Below are positions 1 through 10,227 of a stretch of 64,000 nucleotides of DNA, one piece after another. Location: NCBI RefSeq assembly GCF_018499875.1, contig NZ_JAHBAY010000006.1, positions 310,001-374,000 of the forward strand, read 5' to 3'. The position numbers and the translations under genes were made by a program. The notes beneath the pieces are model-generated. The model saw only the letters and a program-made list of their open reading frames with translations, ran no database searches and was not told where the DNA came from. The stretch comes from Kineosporia corallincola. Lineage in GTDB: Bacteria; Actinomycetota; Actinomycetes; Actinomycetales; Kineosporiaceae. The number at the start of each line of letters is the position of its first letter. The stretch's first letter is position 1.

Positions 1-1354
1 GCCCGGCCAGCAGCTCGCCGACCGTGCCGAACCCGGCCCGGGTGGTCTCCAGCAGCTGCGTGTCGATCGGCTGGAGCTCCCCGGCCTCGGGGATCTCGCC
101 CAGGTTCTTGTTGATCAGCGAGGCGGTGCGGTTGACCAGGTTGCCCCAGCCCGCGACCAGCTCGTCGTTGGTGCGGCGGACGAACTCGGCCCAGGTGAAG
201 TCGGTGTCCTGGTTCTCCGGGCCGGCCGCGCAGATGAAGTAGCGCAGCGCGTCGGGCTGGTAGCGGCTCAGGATGTCGCGGACGTAGATGACCACGCCGC
301 GGCTGGACGAGAACTGCTTGCCCTCCATGGTCAGGAACTCGCTGCTGACCACCTCGGTGGGCAGGTTCAGCTCGCCGTAGGGGCCCGGCTCACCACCCTT
401 GGCGCCCTTGCCCGCGTAGGCCAGCAGCTCGGCCGGCCAGATCTGCGAGTGGAAGGTGATGTTGTCTTTCCCCATGAAGTAGTTGGAGACGGCTTCGGGG
501 TCGTTCCACCACTTGCGCCACTGCTCCGGGTCGTCGGTGCGGCGGGCCCACTCGATGGACGCCGACAGGTAGCCGACCACCGCGTCGAACCAGACGTACA
601 GACGCTTGTTCTTGTTGTCTTCCCAGCCCTCCAGCGGCACCGGGATGCCCCAGTCGATGTCGCGGGTCATGGCCCGCGGCCGGAGGTCTTCGAGCAGGTT
701 GAGCGAGAACTTCAGGACGTTGGGACGCCAGCCCTCACGCGTCTTCAGCCACTCGCCGAGCGCCTCGGCGAGCGCGGGCAGGTCGAGGAAGAAGTGCGTG
801 GTCTCGACGAACTCCGGGGTCTCGCCGTTCACCCGGCTCTTCGGGTCGATCAGGTCGGCCGGGTCGAGCTGGTTGCCGCAGTTGTCGCACTGGTCGCCGC
901 GGGCGCTCTCGTAGCCGCAGATCGGGCAGGTGCCCTCGATGTAGCGGTCGGGCAGGGTGCGGCCGGTGGACGGGGAGACCGCCCCGGTCGTGGTCTGCTC
1001 GATCATGTAGCCGTTGGCGTGGTCGGTGCGGAACAGTTCCTGGGCCACGGAGTAGTGGTTGACCGTGGTGGTGCGGGTGAACAGGTCGTAGGAGAGGCCG
1101 AGGGAGTGCAGGTCCTCGACGATCATCCGGTTGTAGCGGTCGGCCAGCTCGCGCGGCGTGACGCCCTCCTGCTCCGCCTGCACCAGGATCGGCGTGCCGT
1201 GCTCGTCGGTGCCACTCACCATCAGCACGTCGTGGCCGGCCATTCGCATGTAGCGGCTGTAGACGTCGGAGGGCACGCCGAAGCCGGCGACATGGCCGAT
1301 GTGACGAGGGCCGTTGGCATAAGGCCAAGCGACCGCGGTGAGGATCCTGGTCAT
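1..1354 (-). CDS. metG: Methionyl-tRNA synthetase, 3' end outside the window
   Basis: Charges tRNA-Met with methionine in the cytoplasm (class I synthetase). The reading frame is open from an ATG at 1354 to the left edge, giving 451 residues of the N-terminal part. The HIGH signature is intact at residues 18-21 (PRHIGH). A zinc insert with paired knuckles CPICG and CDNCG lies near residues 141-160. The second signature appears as FSSSR near residue 347, the usual actinobacterial form of KMSKS. The frame was checked at both ends and shows no frameshift. The anticodon-binding C-terminus is missing only because the window ends. It is followed on the same strand side by rsmI and pmt genes, a neighbourhood also known from mycobacteria. 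Confidence 0.96.
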   Translation of the reverse strand, partial: MTRILTAVAWPYANGPRHIGHVAGFGVPSDVYSRYMRMAGHDVLMVSGTDEHGTPILVQAEQEGVTPRELADRYNRMIVEDLHSLGLSYDLFTRTTTVNHYSVAQELFRTDHANGYMIEQTTTGAVSPSTGRTLPDRYIEGTCPICGYESARGDQCDNCGNQLDPADLIDPKSRVNGETPEFVETTHFFLDLPALAEALGEWLKTREGWRPNVLKFSLNLLEDLRPRAMTRDIDWGIPVPLEGWEDNKNKRLYVWFDAVVGYLSASIEWARRTDDPEQWRKWWNDPEAVSNYFMGKDNITFHSQIWPAELLAYAGKGAKGGEPGPYGELNLPTEVVSSEFLTMEGKQFSSSRGVVIYVRDILSRYQPDALRYFICAAGPENQDTDFTWAEFVRRTNDELVAGWGNLVNRTASLINKNLGEIPEAGELQPIDTQLLETTRAGFGTVGELLAG

Positions 1355-1386
1355 GTCGTGAATCTTTCCACGTCCCGCAACCCGGA

Positions 1387-2565
1387 TTACGCAAGCCCCG
1401 GCAACCCCCGCCGGATCCCGCGCACCGCCTGGGCGATCCGGTGCTCGTTCTCGATCAGCGCGAACCGCACGTGCCCGTCGCCGTCCGGCCCGAACCCGAC
1501 GCCCGGCGACACCGCCACGTCGCACTCCCGCACCAGCCGGGTGGCGAAGCCGATGGAGCCCTCGGACCGGAACTGCTCCGGGATGCGCGCCCAGACGAAC
1601 ATCGTGCCCCTGGGCCGGGGCACCTCCCAGCCGATCCGGGTCAGCCCGTCGCACAGCGCGTCGCGTCGCGCCTCGTACACCGCGTTGACCTCCGCCGGGT
1701 AGTCCGCGGCCTCGTTCAGGGTCACCGTGGCCGCGATCTGCACCGGCTGGAACGAGCCGTAGTCGAGGTAGCTCTTCAGCTTGGCCAGGGCCCCGACCAC
1801 CTCGGCGTTGCCGAGCAGGAAGGCCATCCGCCAGCCGGCCATCGAGAACGACTTGGTCATCGAGTACAGCTCGACCGCGCACTCCAGGGCGCCCTCGCAC
1901 TCCAGGATCGAGGGCGGGCGCTCACCGTCGAACCAGACGTCGGCGTAGGCGAAGTCGTGCACCAGCACCACGTCACGCTCGCGTGCCCAGTCGACCAGGC
2001 GCTGGAGGTCGGGCCGGGTGACGGTGGTCGTGGTCGGGTTGTGCGGGAAGCACAGCACCACCACACGGGGTTTCGGCCAGCCGTACTCCCAGGCTCCCAT
2101 CACCGCGTCCACGTAGTCGGCGCCGCTGGTGCCGATCGTGATCTGCCGGGCGTCGGCCCCGGCGAAGTACGGGCCCCAGATGTGGATGGGGTACGACGGG
2201 GACGGCACCAGGGCCACGTCACCGGGTTGCAGCAGCACCCACATCAGATGGCTGAAGCCCTCTTTCGCGCCGATCGTGGCGATCACGTGGCGGCCCGGGT
2301 CGAGCTGCACACCGTATTCCTTCGCGTAGCGGGCGGCGATCGCCTCGCGCAGTTTCGGGATGCCCCGGCTGGAGGAGTACCGGTGGTTGCGCGAATTGTG
2401 CGCCGCCTCGGCCAGTTTCTCCACCGCCACCGCCGGGCTGGGGATGTCGGGATTGCCGAAACCCAGGTCGACGATGTCTTTTCCGGCCCGGCGCGCCTCC
2501 TGTTTCAGCCCGTCGATGATGGTGAACACGTAGGGCGGCAGACCCGGGATTCTCCTGAACTCCAC
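1387..2565 (-). CDS. PLP-dependent aminotransferase, AlaC/aspartate aminotransferase-like
   Basis: Fold-type I aminotransferase of 392 aa, cytoplasmic, probably making or degrading alanine or a related amino acid from its 2-oxo acid. The PLP-binding lysine is K238 in [12 protein letters not shown]. Other family features are the N-terminal [10 protein letters not shown], the cofactor-contacting FPHNPTTTT segment, and the C-terminal [12 protein letters not shown] containing the substrate-carboxylate arginine. The start is the GTG at 2565 ([11 protein letters not shown]), because the family N-terminus begins there and the same frame upstream runs antisense through other genes. It lies 32 nt upstream of metG on the same strand and could be cotranscribed with it. 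The overall pattern resembles E. coli AlaC, but substrate choice cannot be read from sequence alone. Confidence 0.88.
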   Translation of the reverse strand: MEFRRIPGLPPYVFTIIDGLKQEARRAGKDIVDLGFGNPDIPSPAVAVEKLAEAAHNSRNHRYSSSRGIPKLREAIAARYAKEYGVQLDPGRHVIATIGAKEGFSHLMWVLLQPGDVALVPSPSYPIHIWGPYFAGADARQITIGTSGADYVDAVMGAWEYGWPKPRVVVLCFPHNPTTTTVTRPDLQRLVDWARERDVVLVHDFAYADVWFDGERPPSILECEGALECAVELYSMTKSFSMAGWRMAFLLGNAEVVGALAKLKSYLDYGSFQPVQIAATVTLNEAADYPAEVNAVYEARRDALCDGLTRIGWEVPRPRGTMFVWARIPEQFRSEGSIGFATRLVRECDVAVSPGVGFGPDGDGHVRFALIENEHRIAQAVRGIRRGLPGLA

Positions 2566-2658
2566 CGCGGCAACGTTAGTCAGCGCGCGCGGCGGATCCG
2601 CATAGCCAATCGCCTGATCCTGGCCCTGTTCGTGCGAGAAATGGGGCAGACTGGCCCC

Positions 2659-3405
2659 ATGCCGACCCGGTTGACGAGCATCGTGATCGACTCCGCCGAC
2701 GCCCCCTCGCTGGCCCGCTGGTGGGCCGACGCCCTCGACTGGGGCATCGCCTACGAAGACGCCGACGAGAGCGACGTGGTGCCGCCCGAGGGCGAGCCCG
2801 GCATCGAGCTCACGTTCTGCCCCGTGCCCGAGGGCAAGACCGGCTGGAACCGGGTGCATCTCGACCTGGCCAGCCGCGACGCCGAGCACCAGAGGCAGAC
2901 CGTGGCCCGGCTGGAGCAGGCCGGCGCCACCCGGGTCGAGCTCGGCGTCGAGCGGCCCTGGGTGGTGCTGACCGACCCGGAGGGCAACGAGTTCTGCGTG
3001 CTGGAGCCGCGTCCGGAGTACGACGAGCGCGGGCCGGTCGCGGCCGTCGTGATCTGGGCGCAGGACCCGGCCAACCTCGGCGCGTTCTGGCAGCAGGCCG
3101 CCGGTGGCGAGCTGGAGGCGCCGGGCGGGCCGGTCGCCACGCTCACCCTCACCACCCCCGGGCCGCTGCTCGAGTTCGTCCACAGCGACACCCCCAAGAC
3201 CGTGAAGAACCGACTGCACCTCGACGTGCGCCCCTACTCCGGCGACGACCAGGCGGCCGAGGTCAGCCGTCTGCTCAACCTGGGTGCCCTGCGCACCGAG
3301 GTGGGCCAGTCCTCCGCCGACCCGGCCACCATCACCTGGGTGGTGCTGGTCGATCCGGAGGGCAACGAGTTCTGCGTGCTGCGCCCGCGCGGCGAACAAC
3401 CCTGA
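2659..3405 (+). CDS. Two-domain VOC (glyoxalase-like) protein
   Basis: 248 aa with two tandem vicinal-oxygen-chelate-like halves. Each half ends in a near-identical strand: DPEGNEFCVLEP near residue 113 and DPEGNEFCVLRP near residue 236, which marks an internal duplication. The N-terminus LTSIVIDSADAPSLARWW is typical of glyoxalase-like domains that are often annotated as binding or bleomycin-resistance-like proteins. No catalytic function can be assigned. An upstream in-frame ATG at 2641 would add six residues; neither start has a clear ribosome-binding site. The gene is divergent from the aminotransferase and is followed 33 nt later by the double-GNAT gene, so the two may be cotranscribed. 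Confidence 0.85.
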   Translation: MPTRLTSIVIDSADAPSLARWWADALDWGIAYEDADESDVVPPEGEPGIELTFCPVPEGKTGWNRVHLDLASRDAEHQRQTVARLEQAGATRVELGVERPWVVLTDPEGNEFCVLEPRPEYDERGPVAAVVIWAQDPANLGAFWQQAAGGELEAPGGPVATLTLTTPGPLLEFVHSDTPKTVKNRLHLDVRPYSGDDQAAEVSRLLNLGALRTEVGQSSADPATITWVVLVDPEGNEFCVLRPRGEQP

Positions 3406-3438
3406 GCCACCTCCGGCGGGGCGTGGCATCGTGGGCCG

Positions 3439-4509
3439 GTGACGACACAACTGGAGACCGAACGCCTGATCCTGCGACAGTGGAAGGACTCCGACCGCGA
3501 GCCCTGGGCCGCCATGAACGCGGACCCGCAGGTGCTGCGGTTCTTTCCCGCCACCCGCACCCGTGAGCAGTCCGACGCCTCGATCGACGCCTACCGCGCC
3601 CACCTCGACGCGCACGACTGGGGCATGTGGGCGGTCGAGCTGAAGCAGACCGGTGAGTTCATCGGCATGGTGGGGCTCTGGCCGATGCCCGAGGGCTTTC
3701 CGGCGCAAGACCGCACCGAGATCGGCTGGCGCCTCGACAAGCCTTACTGGGGAAAGGGTTACGCCCCGGAGGGCGCTCGGGCGGTGCTCAAGCACGCGTT
3801 CACCACGCTGGGTCTGCCCGGCGTGGTCTCGATGACCACGGTGGCCAACGCGCAGTCCCGCCGGGTGATGGAGAAGCTGGGCCTGACCCGCGACCCGGCC
3901 GAGGACTTCGTCAATCCCAGTTACGAACCCGGCTCCCCGATCGGCCCACACGTGCTCTACCGCCTGGAGGCAGCGCACCACACGACCCTGGAGACCGAAC
4001 GGCTGATGCTGCGTGGCTGGCAGCCCTCCGACCGCGCGCCGTTCGCCCGGCTCAACGCCGACCCGGAGGTGATGCGTTACTTTCCGCAGCCCCTCACCCG
4101 CGAAGAGTCCGACGCCTCGGCCGACCGGATGGCCGGGCAGCTCCGGCAGCGCGGGTGGGGCCGCTGGGCCGTCGAGCTGAAGACCGGCGGCGACTTCATC
4201 GGCTTCATCGGCCTGGCCCCGATGCCGGAGGGCACGCCGAGCGGCGTCGAGGTCGCCTGGCGCCTCGACAAACCCTACTGGGGAAAGGGTTACGCCCCCG
4301 AGGGAGCACGGGCCTGCCTGCACCACGCGTTCTCCGTGCTGAGCCTGCCCGAGGTGGTCTCGATGACCACGGTCACGAACCGGCCGTCCCGCCGGGTGAT
4401 GGAGAAGATCGGGATGACCCACGACCCGGCCGCCGACTTCCGGCACCCGTCGTACCCGCAGTGGTGGGGCGCGCCGCACGTGCTCTACCGGATCGGCGCC
4501 CACCGGTAG
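3439..4509 (+). CDS. Tandem GNAT acetyltransferase (two fused domains)
   Basis: 356 aa formed by two RimJ/RimL-type GNAT domains, about residues 1-178 and 179-356. Both halves start with the family opening TLETERLxLR/QLETERLILR and contain YWGKGYAPEGARA, the acetyl-CoA pyrophosphate loop, followed by VSMTTVxNxxSRRVMEK. The two halves are clearly homologous to each other, so this is a fused duplication. The product probably N-acetylates an amine or a protein N-terminus; the acceptor is unknown. The GTG at 3439 is chosen because the domain begins immediately after it. It follows the VOC gene and is convergent with rsmI, with a strong hairpin between them. Confidence 0.88.
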   Translation: MTTQLETERLILRQWKDSDREPWAAMNADPQVLRFFPATRTREQSDASIDAYRAHLDAHDWGMWAVELKQTGEFIGMVGLWPMPEGFPAQDRTEIGWRLDKPYWGKGYAPEGARAVLKHAFTTLGLPGVVSMTTVANAQSRRVMEKLGLTRDPAEDFVNPSYEPGSPIGPHVLYRLEAAHHTTLETERLMLRGWQPSDRAPFARLNADPEVMRYFPQPLTREESDASADRMAGQLRQRGWGRWAVELKTGGDFIGFIGLAPMPEGTPSGVEVAWRLDKPYWGKGYAPEGARACLHHAFSVLSLPEVVSMTTVTNRPSRRVMEKIGMTHDPAADFRHPSYPQWWGAPHVLYRIGAHR

Positions 4510-4530
4510 CCCGCCGGTGCCGAGAACTGT

Positions 4531-4566
4531 GGACGACGGGGAGCTACGTGCAGCTCCCCGTCGTCC
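4531..4566. terminator. Bidirectional hairpin terminator between GNAT and rsmI genes
   Basis: A perfect 15-bp inverted repeat (arms 4531-4545 and 4552-4566, loop ACGTGC) lies between the stops of two convergent genes and abuts the rsmI stop codon. There is no long T-run, as is common in high-GC genomes. Confidence 0.85.
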
Positions 4567-5442
4567 TCAATCTCTGGCCTTCACCGCCGCGTCGTAGAGG
4601 CCGCGCTTGTTCACGCCCGACTCGGCGGACACCGCCGCGACGGCGTCCTTGAGCCGCTCGCCGGCGTCCACCCGGGCCTGCACCCGGGCGACCAGCGCGG
4701 CCACGTCGTCGGCCGCGGACGGGTCGAACAGGTCGACCGGCACCCGTTCCGGGGCTCCGCCCACCACGATGCTGATCTCGCCGAGCACCTCGGAAGCGCT
4801 TGCCCAGTCGGCCAGTTCGGCCAGCGGACCGCGCTTCACCTCCTCGTAGGTCTTGGTCAGCTCGCGGCAGACGGCGGCCTGCCGGTCACCCCCCAGGGCG
4901 TCGCGCAGCGCGGCCAGGGTGTCGGCGGTGCGGCGCGGCGACTCGAAGAAGATCATCGTGCGCGGCTCGCCGGCCAGGGCCCGGAACGCGCTCGCCCGCT
5001 TGCCCGGCGTGCGGGGCGGAAAACCCTCGAAGCAGAAGCGGTCCGACGGCAGACCGGACAGCGCCAGGGCGGTCAGCGCCGCGGACGGTCCGGGCAGCGC
5101 GGTGACCGGCAGCCCGGCCTCGACCACCGCGCGCACGGCCCGCAGCCCGGGGTCGGACACCCCGGGCATGCCGGCGTCGGTGACCACCAGCACGGTACCG
5201 CCACCGGCCACCACCTCGAGAAGCGTTCCGGAGCGCGCTTCCTCGTTGTGCTCGTAGTTGCTGATCACCCGGCCCCGCGGGGTGATGCCCAGCGCGGAGG
5301 CCAGACGGCGGAAGCGGCGGGTGTCCTCGGCGGCGATCAGGTCGGCGGTCTCGATCAGCCGGCTCAGCCGCACCGAAGCGTCTTCCGGATCACCGATCGG
5401 CGTGGCGGCCAGCACCAGACGGCCTGTGGGAGAAGCAGTCAC
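4567..5442 (-). CDS. rsmI: 16S rRNA (cytidine1402-2'-O)-methyltransferase
   Basis: SAM-dependent methyltransferase of 291 aa that 2'-O-methylates C1402 in the decoding centre of 16S rRNA. The N-terminal [15 protein letters not shown] corresponds to the family's ATPIGN motif with D in place of N. Also visible are the AAEDTR segment, [12 protein letters not shown], the central PGPSA(A)L loop and [11 protein letters not shown], all diagnostic of the RsmI/YraL family. It starts with GTG at 5442, which overlaps the stop of the preceding membrane-protein gene by 4 nt (GTGA), so the two are translationally coupled. In mycobacteria rsmI likewise sits between pmt and metG. Confidence 0.95.
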   Translation of the reverse strand: MTASPTGRLVLAATPIGDPEDASVRLSRLIETADLIAAEDTRRFRRLASALGITPRGRVISNYEHNEEARSGTLLEVVAGGGTVLVVTDAGMPGVSDPGLRAVRAVVEAGLPVTALPGPSAALTALALSGLPSDRFCFEGFPPRTPGKRASAFRALAGEPRTMIFFESPRRTADTLAALRDALGGDRQAAVCRELTKTYEEVKRGPLAELADWASASEVLGEISIVVGGAPERVPVDLFDPSAADDVAALVARVQARVDAGERLKDAVAAVSAESGVNKRGLYDAAVKARD

Positions 5443-7298
5443 GACAGGTCCCAGACCTGGACGCCGCCGTCGGCCACCGGCTGCCGGCCGCCGAGCAGGT
5501 CGGTGACCGTCTGCCGCAGCGCGTCGGACGACTTGTCCGGGCCGAGCACGATCCGGTCCGCGCCCCAGGCCTTCAGGTCGACCTCGGCCTGGGCCTGCAT
5601 CTGCGGGGTGACCTCGGCCGCCTGGCCGGTCTCCTCCACCTGGGTGAGCAGCTGGGCGGTGGGTGGGTCGGCCTCACCGCCGACATAGGCCTGACCGTCG
5701 GAGGCCGGGCCGAGGAAGTAGCCGCCGGGCATCTTGAACGCGTAGCCCGAGGCCGACTGCCAGCGCATCGCCGTGGGCAGGGTGGCGACCGGGTAGGGCA
5801 GCACGACCGTCACGGTGTCGTGCGGCAGCGTGGTGGCGGTGGTGGTGAAATAGGCCGGTACCGCCGGGGAGTCGGTGACCGGCAGCGGTGTGGGCAGCAA
5901 CGGCACCAGGCAGACCGCCGAGACGCCGACCGCGGCGAAGGCCCGCACGGCCGGGCCACGGCGGCCGAGCGAGCGGCCGCCGGTGACCGGGTGCAGCAGG
6001 CGGTGCCGCGACCCGCTGCGCAGCCCCTGCACGGCCAGGGCCAGCAGGGCACCGGCGAACAGCGCGGTGAGCAGGCCGAACCGGGTGGCCAGCGAGGCCT
6101 CGGTGATCGGCAGGCTCTGCACCAGCGCGTAGGGCCCCTGGTGCTCGGTCCAGACCCCGTCGATCCAGAGCCGGCCGCCGAGCGAGAGCGCCGCCGAGAC
6201 CAGCACACCGACGGCGGCGCAGCGCACCGCGAGCAGGCGCCAGCCGAACACCATGGTGGCCAGGCAGACCACGATCAGCGGCCAGCCCAGGTAGGACAGA
6301 TGCTCCTCGATGCCGCCCGGGAACTTCCCGGAGGTCTCCAGGTCGGAGGCCCGGGCCAGCCACTGGGTGGAGGTCGGGGTGAAGAACGACACCACGTCGG
6401 CGCCGAAGTAGTTCTCGGTGAACGGGCTGCCGTGATGCGCGTGCGGTCCGGCGAACTGGAGCGACAGCGGGTAGGCGGCCAGCGGCACGAACACCGCGAA
6501 GGCCACCACGAGCGTGCGGACCAGCCGGGCCAGGCCGGCCCGCACCTGGCGGGGGCGGCAGAGCGCGGCGGTGAGCAGGATCAGCAGCGCCCCGGCACCG
6601 GCCTGGAACAGCACCTCCTCGCCGATGAACATCTGGGCCAGCGCGACCAGGCCGAGCCAGAGGCCGACCCGGATCGGGCCGTGGGCGTCGAAGCGGTTGG
6701 TGCGGCGCCGGTCGGTGCGCCAGGCCTCCACGCTCAGGGCCAGCAGGATCGGCAGGCCGGGGGCGAACGCCATGGTGATGTGGCCGACCAGGGAGTTGAC
6801 CACGGCCGGCGAGATCGCGAAGCAGGCCGCACCCACCGAGGCCGCCCCGCTGGAGACACCCGGCGCCTTGCGCAGTGCCCAGTAGCCGGCCACGAAACAG
6901 AGCGGGACGGCGAGCAGGTTCAGCAGGTTCAGCGTGAGCACCGGGTTGAACAGCACCGAGATCGGGAACAGCACGATCGCGGGCAGCAGCAGCGTGGTGT
7001 TGTTCATCGCGCCCACGCCGTTGGGCCAGTTCATGTCCGTGGTGTCGAACGGGTCCTGCAAGCTGGCCAGGGCGTGCGGGGTGTGCCCGAGCCACCACTG
7101 GTAGTGCATCGCGTCGGGGATGTTGCCGGAGAAGATCCGGCCGGCCGGGTCGGCCCACAGCCCGGACGTGGCGGTCAGCCCGACACCCAGCGCGAGCAGT
7201 GCGACCAGCCCGAGCCAGGGCCCGGACGGGTCCTCCCGACGGGGTCTGGGCAGCCAGACCCGCTGATCGACCGGTTCGGTCTCCGGTGACGCACTCAC
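5439..7298 (-). CDS. Polytopic membrane protein, glycosyltransferase-like
   Basis: About 619 aa with many hydrophobic segments, such as [29 protein letters not shown] and [15 protein letters not shown], and a C-terminal soluble stretch of about 140 aa. The N-terminal periplasmic loop [11 protein letters not shown] and the following [13 protein letters not shown] resemble GT-C-type membrane glycosyltransferases, but no catalytic motif is certain, so the activity is left open. GTG 7298 is preferred because GGGAGGA lies 9 nt upstream; a TTG at 7322 is the longest alternative. It is coupled by a 4-nt overlap to rsmI and is divergent from pmt. Its placement next to a protein mannosyltransferase is compatible with a role in cell-envelope glycosylation, which is inference. 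Confidence 0.8.
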   Translation of the reverse strand: MSASPETEPVDQRVWLPRPRREDPSGPWLGLVALLALGVGLTATSGLWADPAGRIFSGNIPDAMHYQWWLGHTPHALASLQDPFDTTDMNWPNGVGAMNNTTLLLPAIVLFPISVLFNPVLTLNLLNLLAVPLCFVAGYWALRKAPGVSSGAASVGAACFAISPAVVNSLVGHITMAFAPGLPILLALSVEAWRTDRRRTNRFDAHGPIRVGLWLGLVALAQMFIGEEVLFQAGAGALLILLTAALCRPRQVRAGLARLVRTLVVAFAVFVPLAAYPLSLQFAGPHAHHGSPFTENYFGADVVSFFTPTSTQWLARASDLETSGKFPGGIEEHLSYLGWPLIVVCLATMVFGWRLLAVRCAAVGVLVSAALSLGGRLWIDGVWTEHQGPYALVQSLPITEASLATRFGLLTALFAGALLALAVQGLRSGSRHRLLHPVTGGRSLGRRGPAVRAFAAVGVSAVCLVPLLPTPLPVTDSPAVPAYFTTTATTLPHDTVTVVLPYPVATLPTAMRWQSASGYAFKMPGGYFLGPASDGQAYVGGEADPPTAQLLTQVEETGQAAEVTPQMQAQAEVDLKAWGADRIVLGPDKSSDALRQTVTDLLGGRQPVADGGVQVWDLS

Positions 7299-7461
7299 CC
7301 GTGCCCGTCCTCCCTGTTCCAACCACCCGCGTGACGCCCGCCGCGACGGATCCGGCGGCCCGTCAGTCTGACATCATCGCTGGCCCCCGGTGGTTCCGGC
7401 CAGACTCCAGGGGCCGGGCGGGACGTCCGGCATGTCAGACCTCAAAGGCGGAGCCTCTACG

Positions 7462-9060
7462 ATGACGCGGGTGACCAGCCCCGCCGTGGCCACCCGCGCC
7501 GCGGGGCGCGAGGTCCAGCCGCCCTCGCCGATCGAGCGCCGCCCCCGGATGACCTGGCGCGAATGGCTCGCCGTCCTGGCCGTCACCGGCTTCGGCGGCT
7601 TCATCCGCTTCTGGCACCTGGGCCGCCCGTCCACCCTGGTGTTCGACGAGACCTACTACGTCAAGCAGGGCTGGTCGATGATCAAGGCCGGCTACGAGCT
7701 GGCTTGGCAGGGCAAGGGCGAGGAGGTCGACCCGCGCTGGAACCGCGGCGACATCGACGTCTTCACCAGCTCGCCGGACTTCGTCGTGCATCCACCGGTC
7801 GGCAAGTGGATGATCGGCCTGGGCGAGTGGATCTTCGGGCCGACCAGCTCGTTCGGCTGGCGCTTCTCCTCCGCCGTGATCGGCACGCTGTCGATCCTGA
7901 TGCTCACGCTGATCGCGCGCCGGCTGTTCGGCTCCACCCTGCTCGGGGTGCTGGCCGGCCTGCTGCTGGCGATCGACGGCGAGCACTTCGTGCACAGCCG
8001 CACCGGCCTGCTCGACATCTTCGTGATGTTCTGGGCCCTGGCCGCCTTCGGCTGTGTGCTGATCGACCGCGACATCGGGCGGCGCCGCCTGGCCCTGCGG
8101 GCGAGCGCCGAGTTCGCCGACCGGGAGCAGCGCACCGCCGACTCCTGGAGCTGGTGGCTGGGTGTGCGCTGGTGGCGCATCGCCGCCGCCGTCTGCCTGG
8201 GGCTGTGCGCCGGCACCAAGTGGTCGGGGCTCTACTTCGCCGTGGCGTTCGGCCTCGCCACGATCTTCTGGGACATGGGTGCCCGCCGCGCGGCCGGCCT
8301 GCGGCACTGGTTCGCCGGGTCGCTGATCTGGGGCGCACTGTCCGGTCTGGGCATGCTGCTGGTCGCGTCCGCCACCTACCTGGCCTCGTGGACCGGCTGG
8401 TTCCTGTCCAGCGACGGCTACGACCGGCACTGGGCGCGGGACAACCCGGGCCAGGGCTTCACCTTCCTGCCCTCCGCGCTGCGCAGCCTGGTGCACTACC
8501 ACCAGCAGATGTACGACTTCAATATCGACCTGGCCGCTTACCACCCCTACATGGCCAACCCCTGGTCCTGGCTGGTGATGGGCCGGCCCACCGCCTTCTA
8601 CTACGAGGGTCCCAAGCTCGGTGAGAAGGGCTGCACGGTCGCCACCTGCTCGCAGGCGATCACCGCGCTCGGCAACCCGGTGATCTGGTGGGGCGCGGCG
8701 CTCGGCATCGTGGTGCTGCTGTTCCGCTGGGTGCTGCGCCGCGACTGGCGGGCGGGCGCGGTGCTGGCCGGCCTGGCCGGTGGCTACCTGCCCTGGTTCC
8801 AGTACCAGCAGCGCACGATCTTCAACTTCTACACGATCGCCTTCACCCCGTGGGTCGTGCTCACCGTCGTCTACGTGCTCGGGCTGATCCTGGGCCGCAG
8901 CAGCGACACGGCCAGAAGACGCCGCACCGGGGCCTGGATCGCGGGTGCCCTGGTGCTCCTCGCCGTCCTCAGTTTCTGGTTCTTCCTGCCCATCTACACC
9001 GCCCAGGTGATCCCGCAGAGCTCCTGGAGCGACCGGATGTGGCTGCCCAGCTGGATCTAG
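7462..9060 (+). CDS. pmt: Protein O-mannosyltransferase (PMT family, GT39)
   Basis: Membrane enzyme of 532 aa that transfers mannose from polyprenyl-phosphomannose to Ser/Thr of exported proteins. Family hallmarks are FDETYYVKQGW near residue 60, whose Asp-Glu is the catalytic acid pair, and VVHPPVGKWMIGLGEW near residue 110. About ten hydrophobic helices follow, and the C-terminal block resembles the PMT four-helix module. ATG 7462 is chosen because AAAGGCGGAG precedes it; upstream in-frame starts at 7390 and 7432 would only add residues unlike the family N-terminus. The gene is divergent from the membrane protein/rsmI pair, matching the known pmt-rsmI arrangement in actinobacteria. Thr/Pro-rich secreted proteins, such as the glycosidase at 21.5 kb, are the expected kind of substrate. 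Confidence 0.93.
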   Translation: MTRVTSPAVATRAAGREVQPPSPIERRPRMTWREWLAVLAVTGFGGFIRFWHLGRPSTLVFDETYYVKQGWSMIKAGYELAWQGKGEEVDPRWNRGDIDVFTSSPDFVVHPPVGKWMIGLGEWIFGPTSSFGWRFSSAVIGTLSILMLTLIARRLFGSTLLGVLAGLLLAIDGEHFVHSRTGLLDIFVMFWALAAFGCVLIDRDIGRRRLALRASAEFADREQRTADSWSWWLGVRWWRIAAAVCLGLCAGTKWSGLYFAVAFGLATIFWDMGARRAAGLRHWFAGSLIWGALSGLGMLLVASATYLASWTGWFLSSDGYDRHWARDNPGQGFTFLPSALRSLVHYHQQMYDFNIDLAAYHPYMANPWSWLVMGRPTAFYYEGPKLGEKGCTVATCSQAITALGNPVIWWGAALGIVVLLFRWVLRRDWRAGAVLAGLAGGYLPWFQYQQRTIFNFYTIAFTPWVVLTVVYVLGLILGRSSDTARRRRTGAWIAGALVLLAVLSFWFFLPIYTAQVIPQSSWSDRMWLPSWI

Positions 9061-9084
9061 CCCAGCCGGATCCAGCTGGGCAGC
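9042..9084. terminator. Bidirectional terminator overlapping the pmt 3' end
   Basis: A 16-bp perfect stem (arms 9042-9057 and 9069-9084, 11-nt loop) begins inside the last pmt codons and ends 3 nt before the stop codon of the convergent oxidoreductase gene. Confidence 0.75.
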
Positions 9085-9087
9085 AGG

Positions 9088-10164
9088 TCATCCGGGCAGC
9101 AGGTCGGCCAGCGTCTCGATGGTGCGCACCCGGTCGGCGTGCGTACGGTCGTGCGGCGTGATCGAGAGCGTGGTCACGCCCGCCCGGTGCAGCGCCTCGA
9201 CCCGCTCGGCCACCCACGACCGCGGCCCGATCAGCGACAGCGACTTCAGCAGCTCGCGCGGCACCGCCGCGGCCGCCTCGTCGCGGTGCCCGGCCAGGTA
9301 GAGCTCCTGGATGCGGGTGGCCTCGGCCTCGTAGCCGTAGCGCACGGCCAGGTCGAAGTAGAAGTTCTTGCCCTTGGCCCCCATCCCGCCCAGGTAGAGG
9401 GCGAACAGCGGACGGGCCTGGTCGACGAGCGGCTCCACGTCGTCCCCGATCGCCACCGCCACCGGCACCACCACGTCGAGCTGCCCCAGAGCCGGGTCAC
9501 GCCGGGCCTTCCCGGCCGCGAGCGCCTCGCCCCAGACCTGGTCGGCGCCCTCGGGCCGGAAGAAGAACGGCGCCCAGCCCTCGGCCAGCTCGGCGGCCAG
9601 CTCCACGTTCTTCGGGCCCATCGCCGCGATCATGATCGGGATCCGCTCGCGCACCGGATGGTTGATCAGCTTCAGCGGTTTGCCCAGCCCGGTGCCGCCT
9701 TCCAGCGGCATCGTGTAATACCGCCCGGCGTGTTCCAGCTTCTCCCGGCGCCACACCTGACGGCAGATCCCGATGATCTCGCGGGTGCGGCCGATCGGGG
9801 CGTCGTACGGCACCCCGTGGAAGCCCTCGATCACCTGCGGCCCGCTGGCGCCGAGCCCGAGGGTGAACCGGCCGTCGGAGACATGGTCCAGCCCGGCCGC
9901 GGTCATCGCCAGCAGGGCCGGCGTGCGGGTGTAGATCGGCAGGATGTTCGCGGCGATCTCCAGGTCGGGCACCCGGGCGGCGATGAACCCGAGCTGGCTG
10001 ACCGCGTCGAAGCTGTAGGCCTCGGCCACGTAGACGATCGACAGCCCGGCCTTACGGTAGTCCGGGAGCAGATCTGCCGTCTCGGTGAAACTTCCGGCGT
10101 AGGGCAGGGGCATACCGATCCGCACGCGCGCCTCCGGGCTCGAAGTGGCTGACGTGGGCATCAT
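9088..10164 (-). CDS. LLM-class F420-dependent oxidoreductase
   Basis: 358-aa TIM-barrel luciferase-like monooxygenase/oxidoreductase, probably using coenzyme F420. The N-terminus RIGMPLPYAGSF, the KAGLSIVYVAEAYSFDA block, ILPIYTRTPALLAMTAAGLD and RFTLGLGASGPQVIEGFHG are typical of the F420-type LLM family. The start is ATG 10164, the first of two adjacent ATGs, because GGGGAG lies just upstream; a longer frame to 10194 lacks a better site. Its substrate is unknown. It is the last gene on the minus strand after the chemosensory module, separated from it by about 60 nt, and could be read through from that operon. Confidence 0.88.
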   Translation of the reverse strand: MMPTSATSSPEARVRIGMPLPYAGSFTETADLLPDYRKAGLSIVYVAEAYSFDAVSQLGFIAARVPDLEIAANILPIYTRTPALLAMTAAGLDHVSDGRFTLGLGASGPQVIEGFHGVPYDAPIGRTREIIGICRQVWRREKLEHAGRYYTMPLEGGTGLGKPLKLINHPVRERIPIMIAAMGPKNVELAAELAEGWAPFFFRPEGADQVWGEALAAGKARRDPALGQLDVVVPVAVAIGDDVEPLVDQARPLFALYLGGMGAKGKNFYFDLAVRYGYEAEATRIQELYLAGHRDEAAAAVPRELLKSLSLIGPRSWVAERVEALHRAGVTTLSITPHDRTHADRVRTIETLADLLPG

Positions 10165-10227
10165 GCTCCCCGCGCTGCCGCCCCGCCCCCGCACCGGGTG
10201 TGAGCTATCCGCCAGTCTCCGGGCGGT

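Noticed and set aside
5820-7289. Plus-strand open frame of 489 codons over the membrane-protein gene
   Set aside because: Gln/Arg/Gly-rich translation typical of an antisense frame; the minus-strand frame has membrane helices and a good ribosome-binding site.
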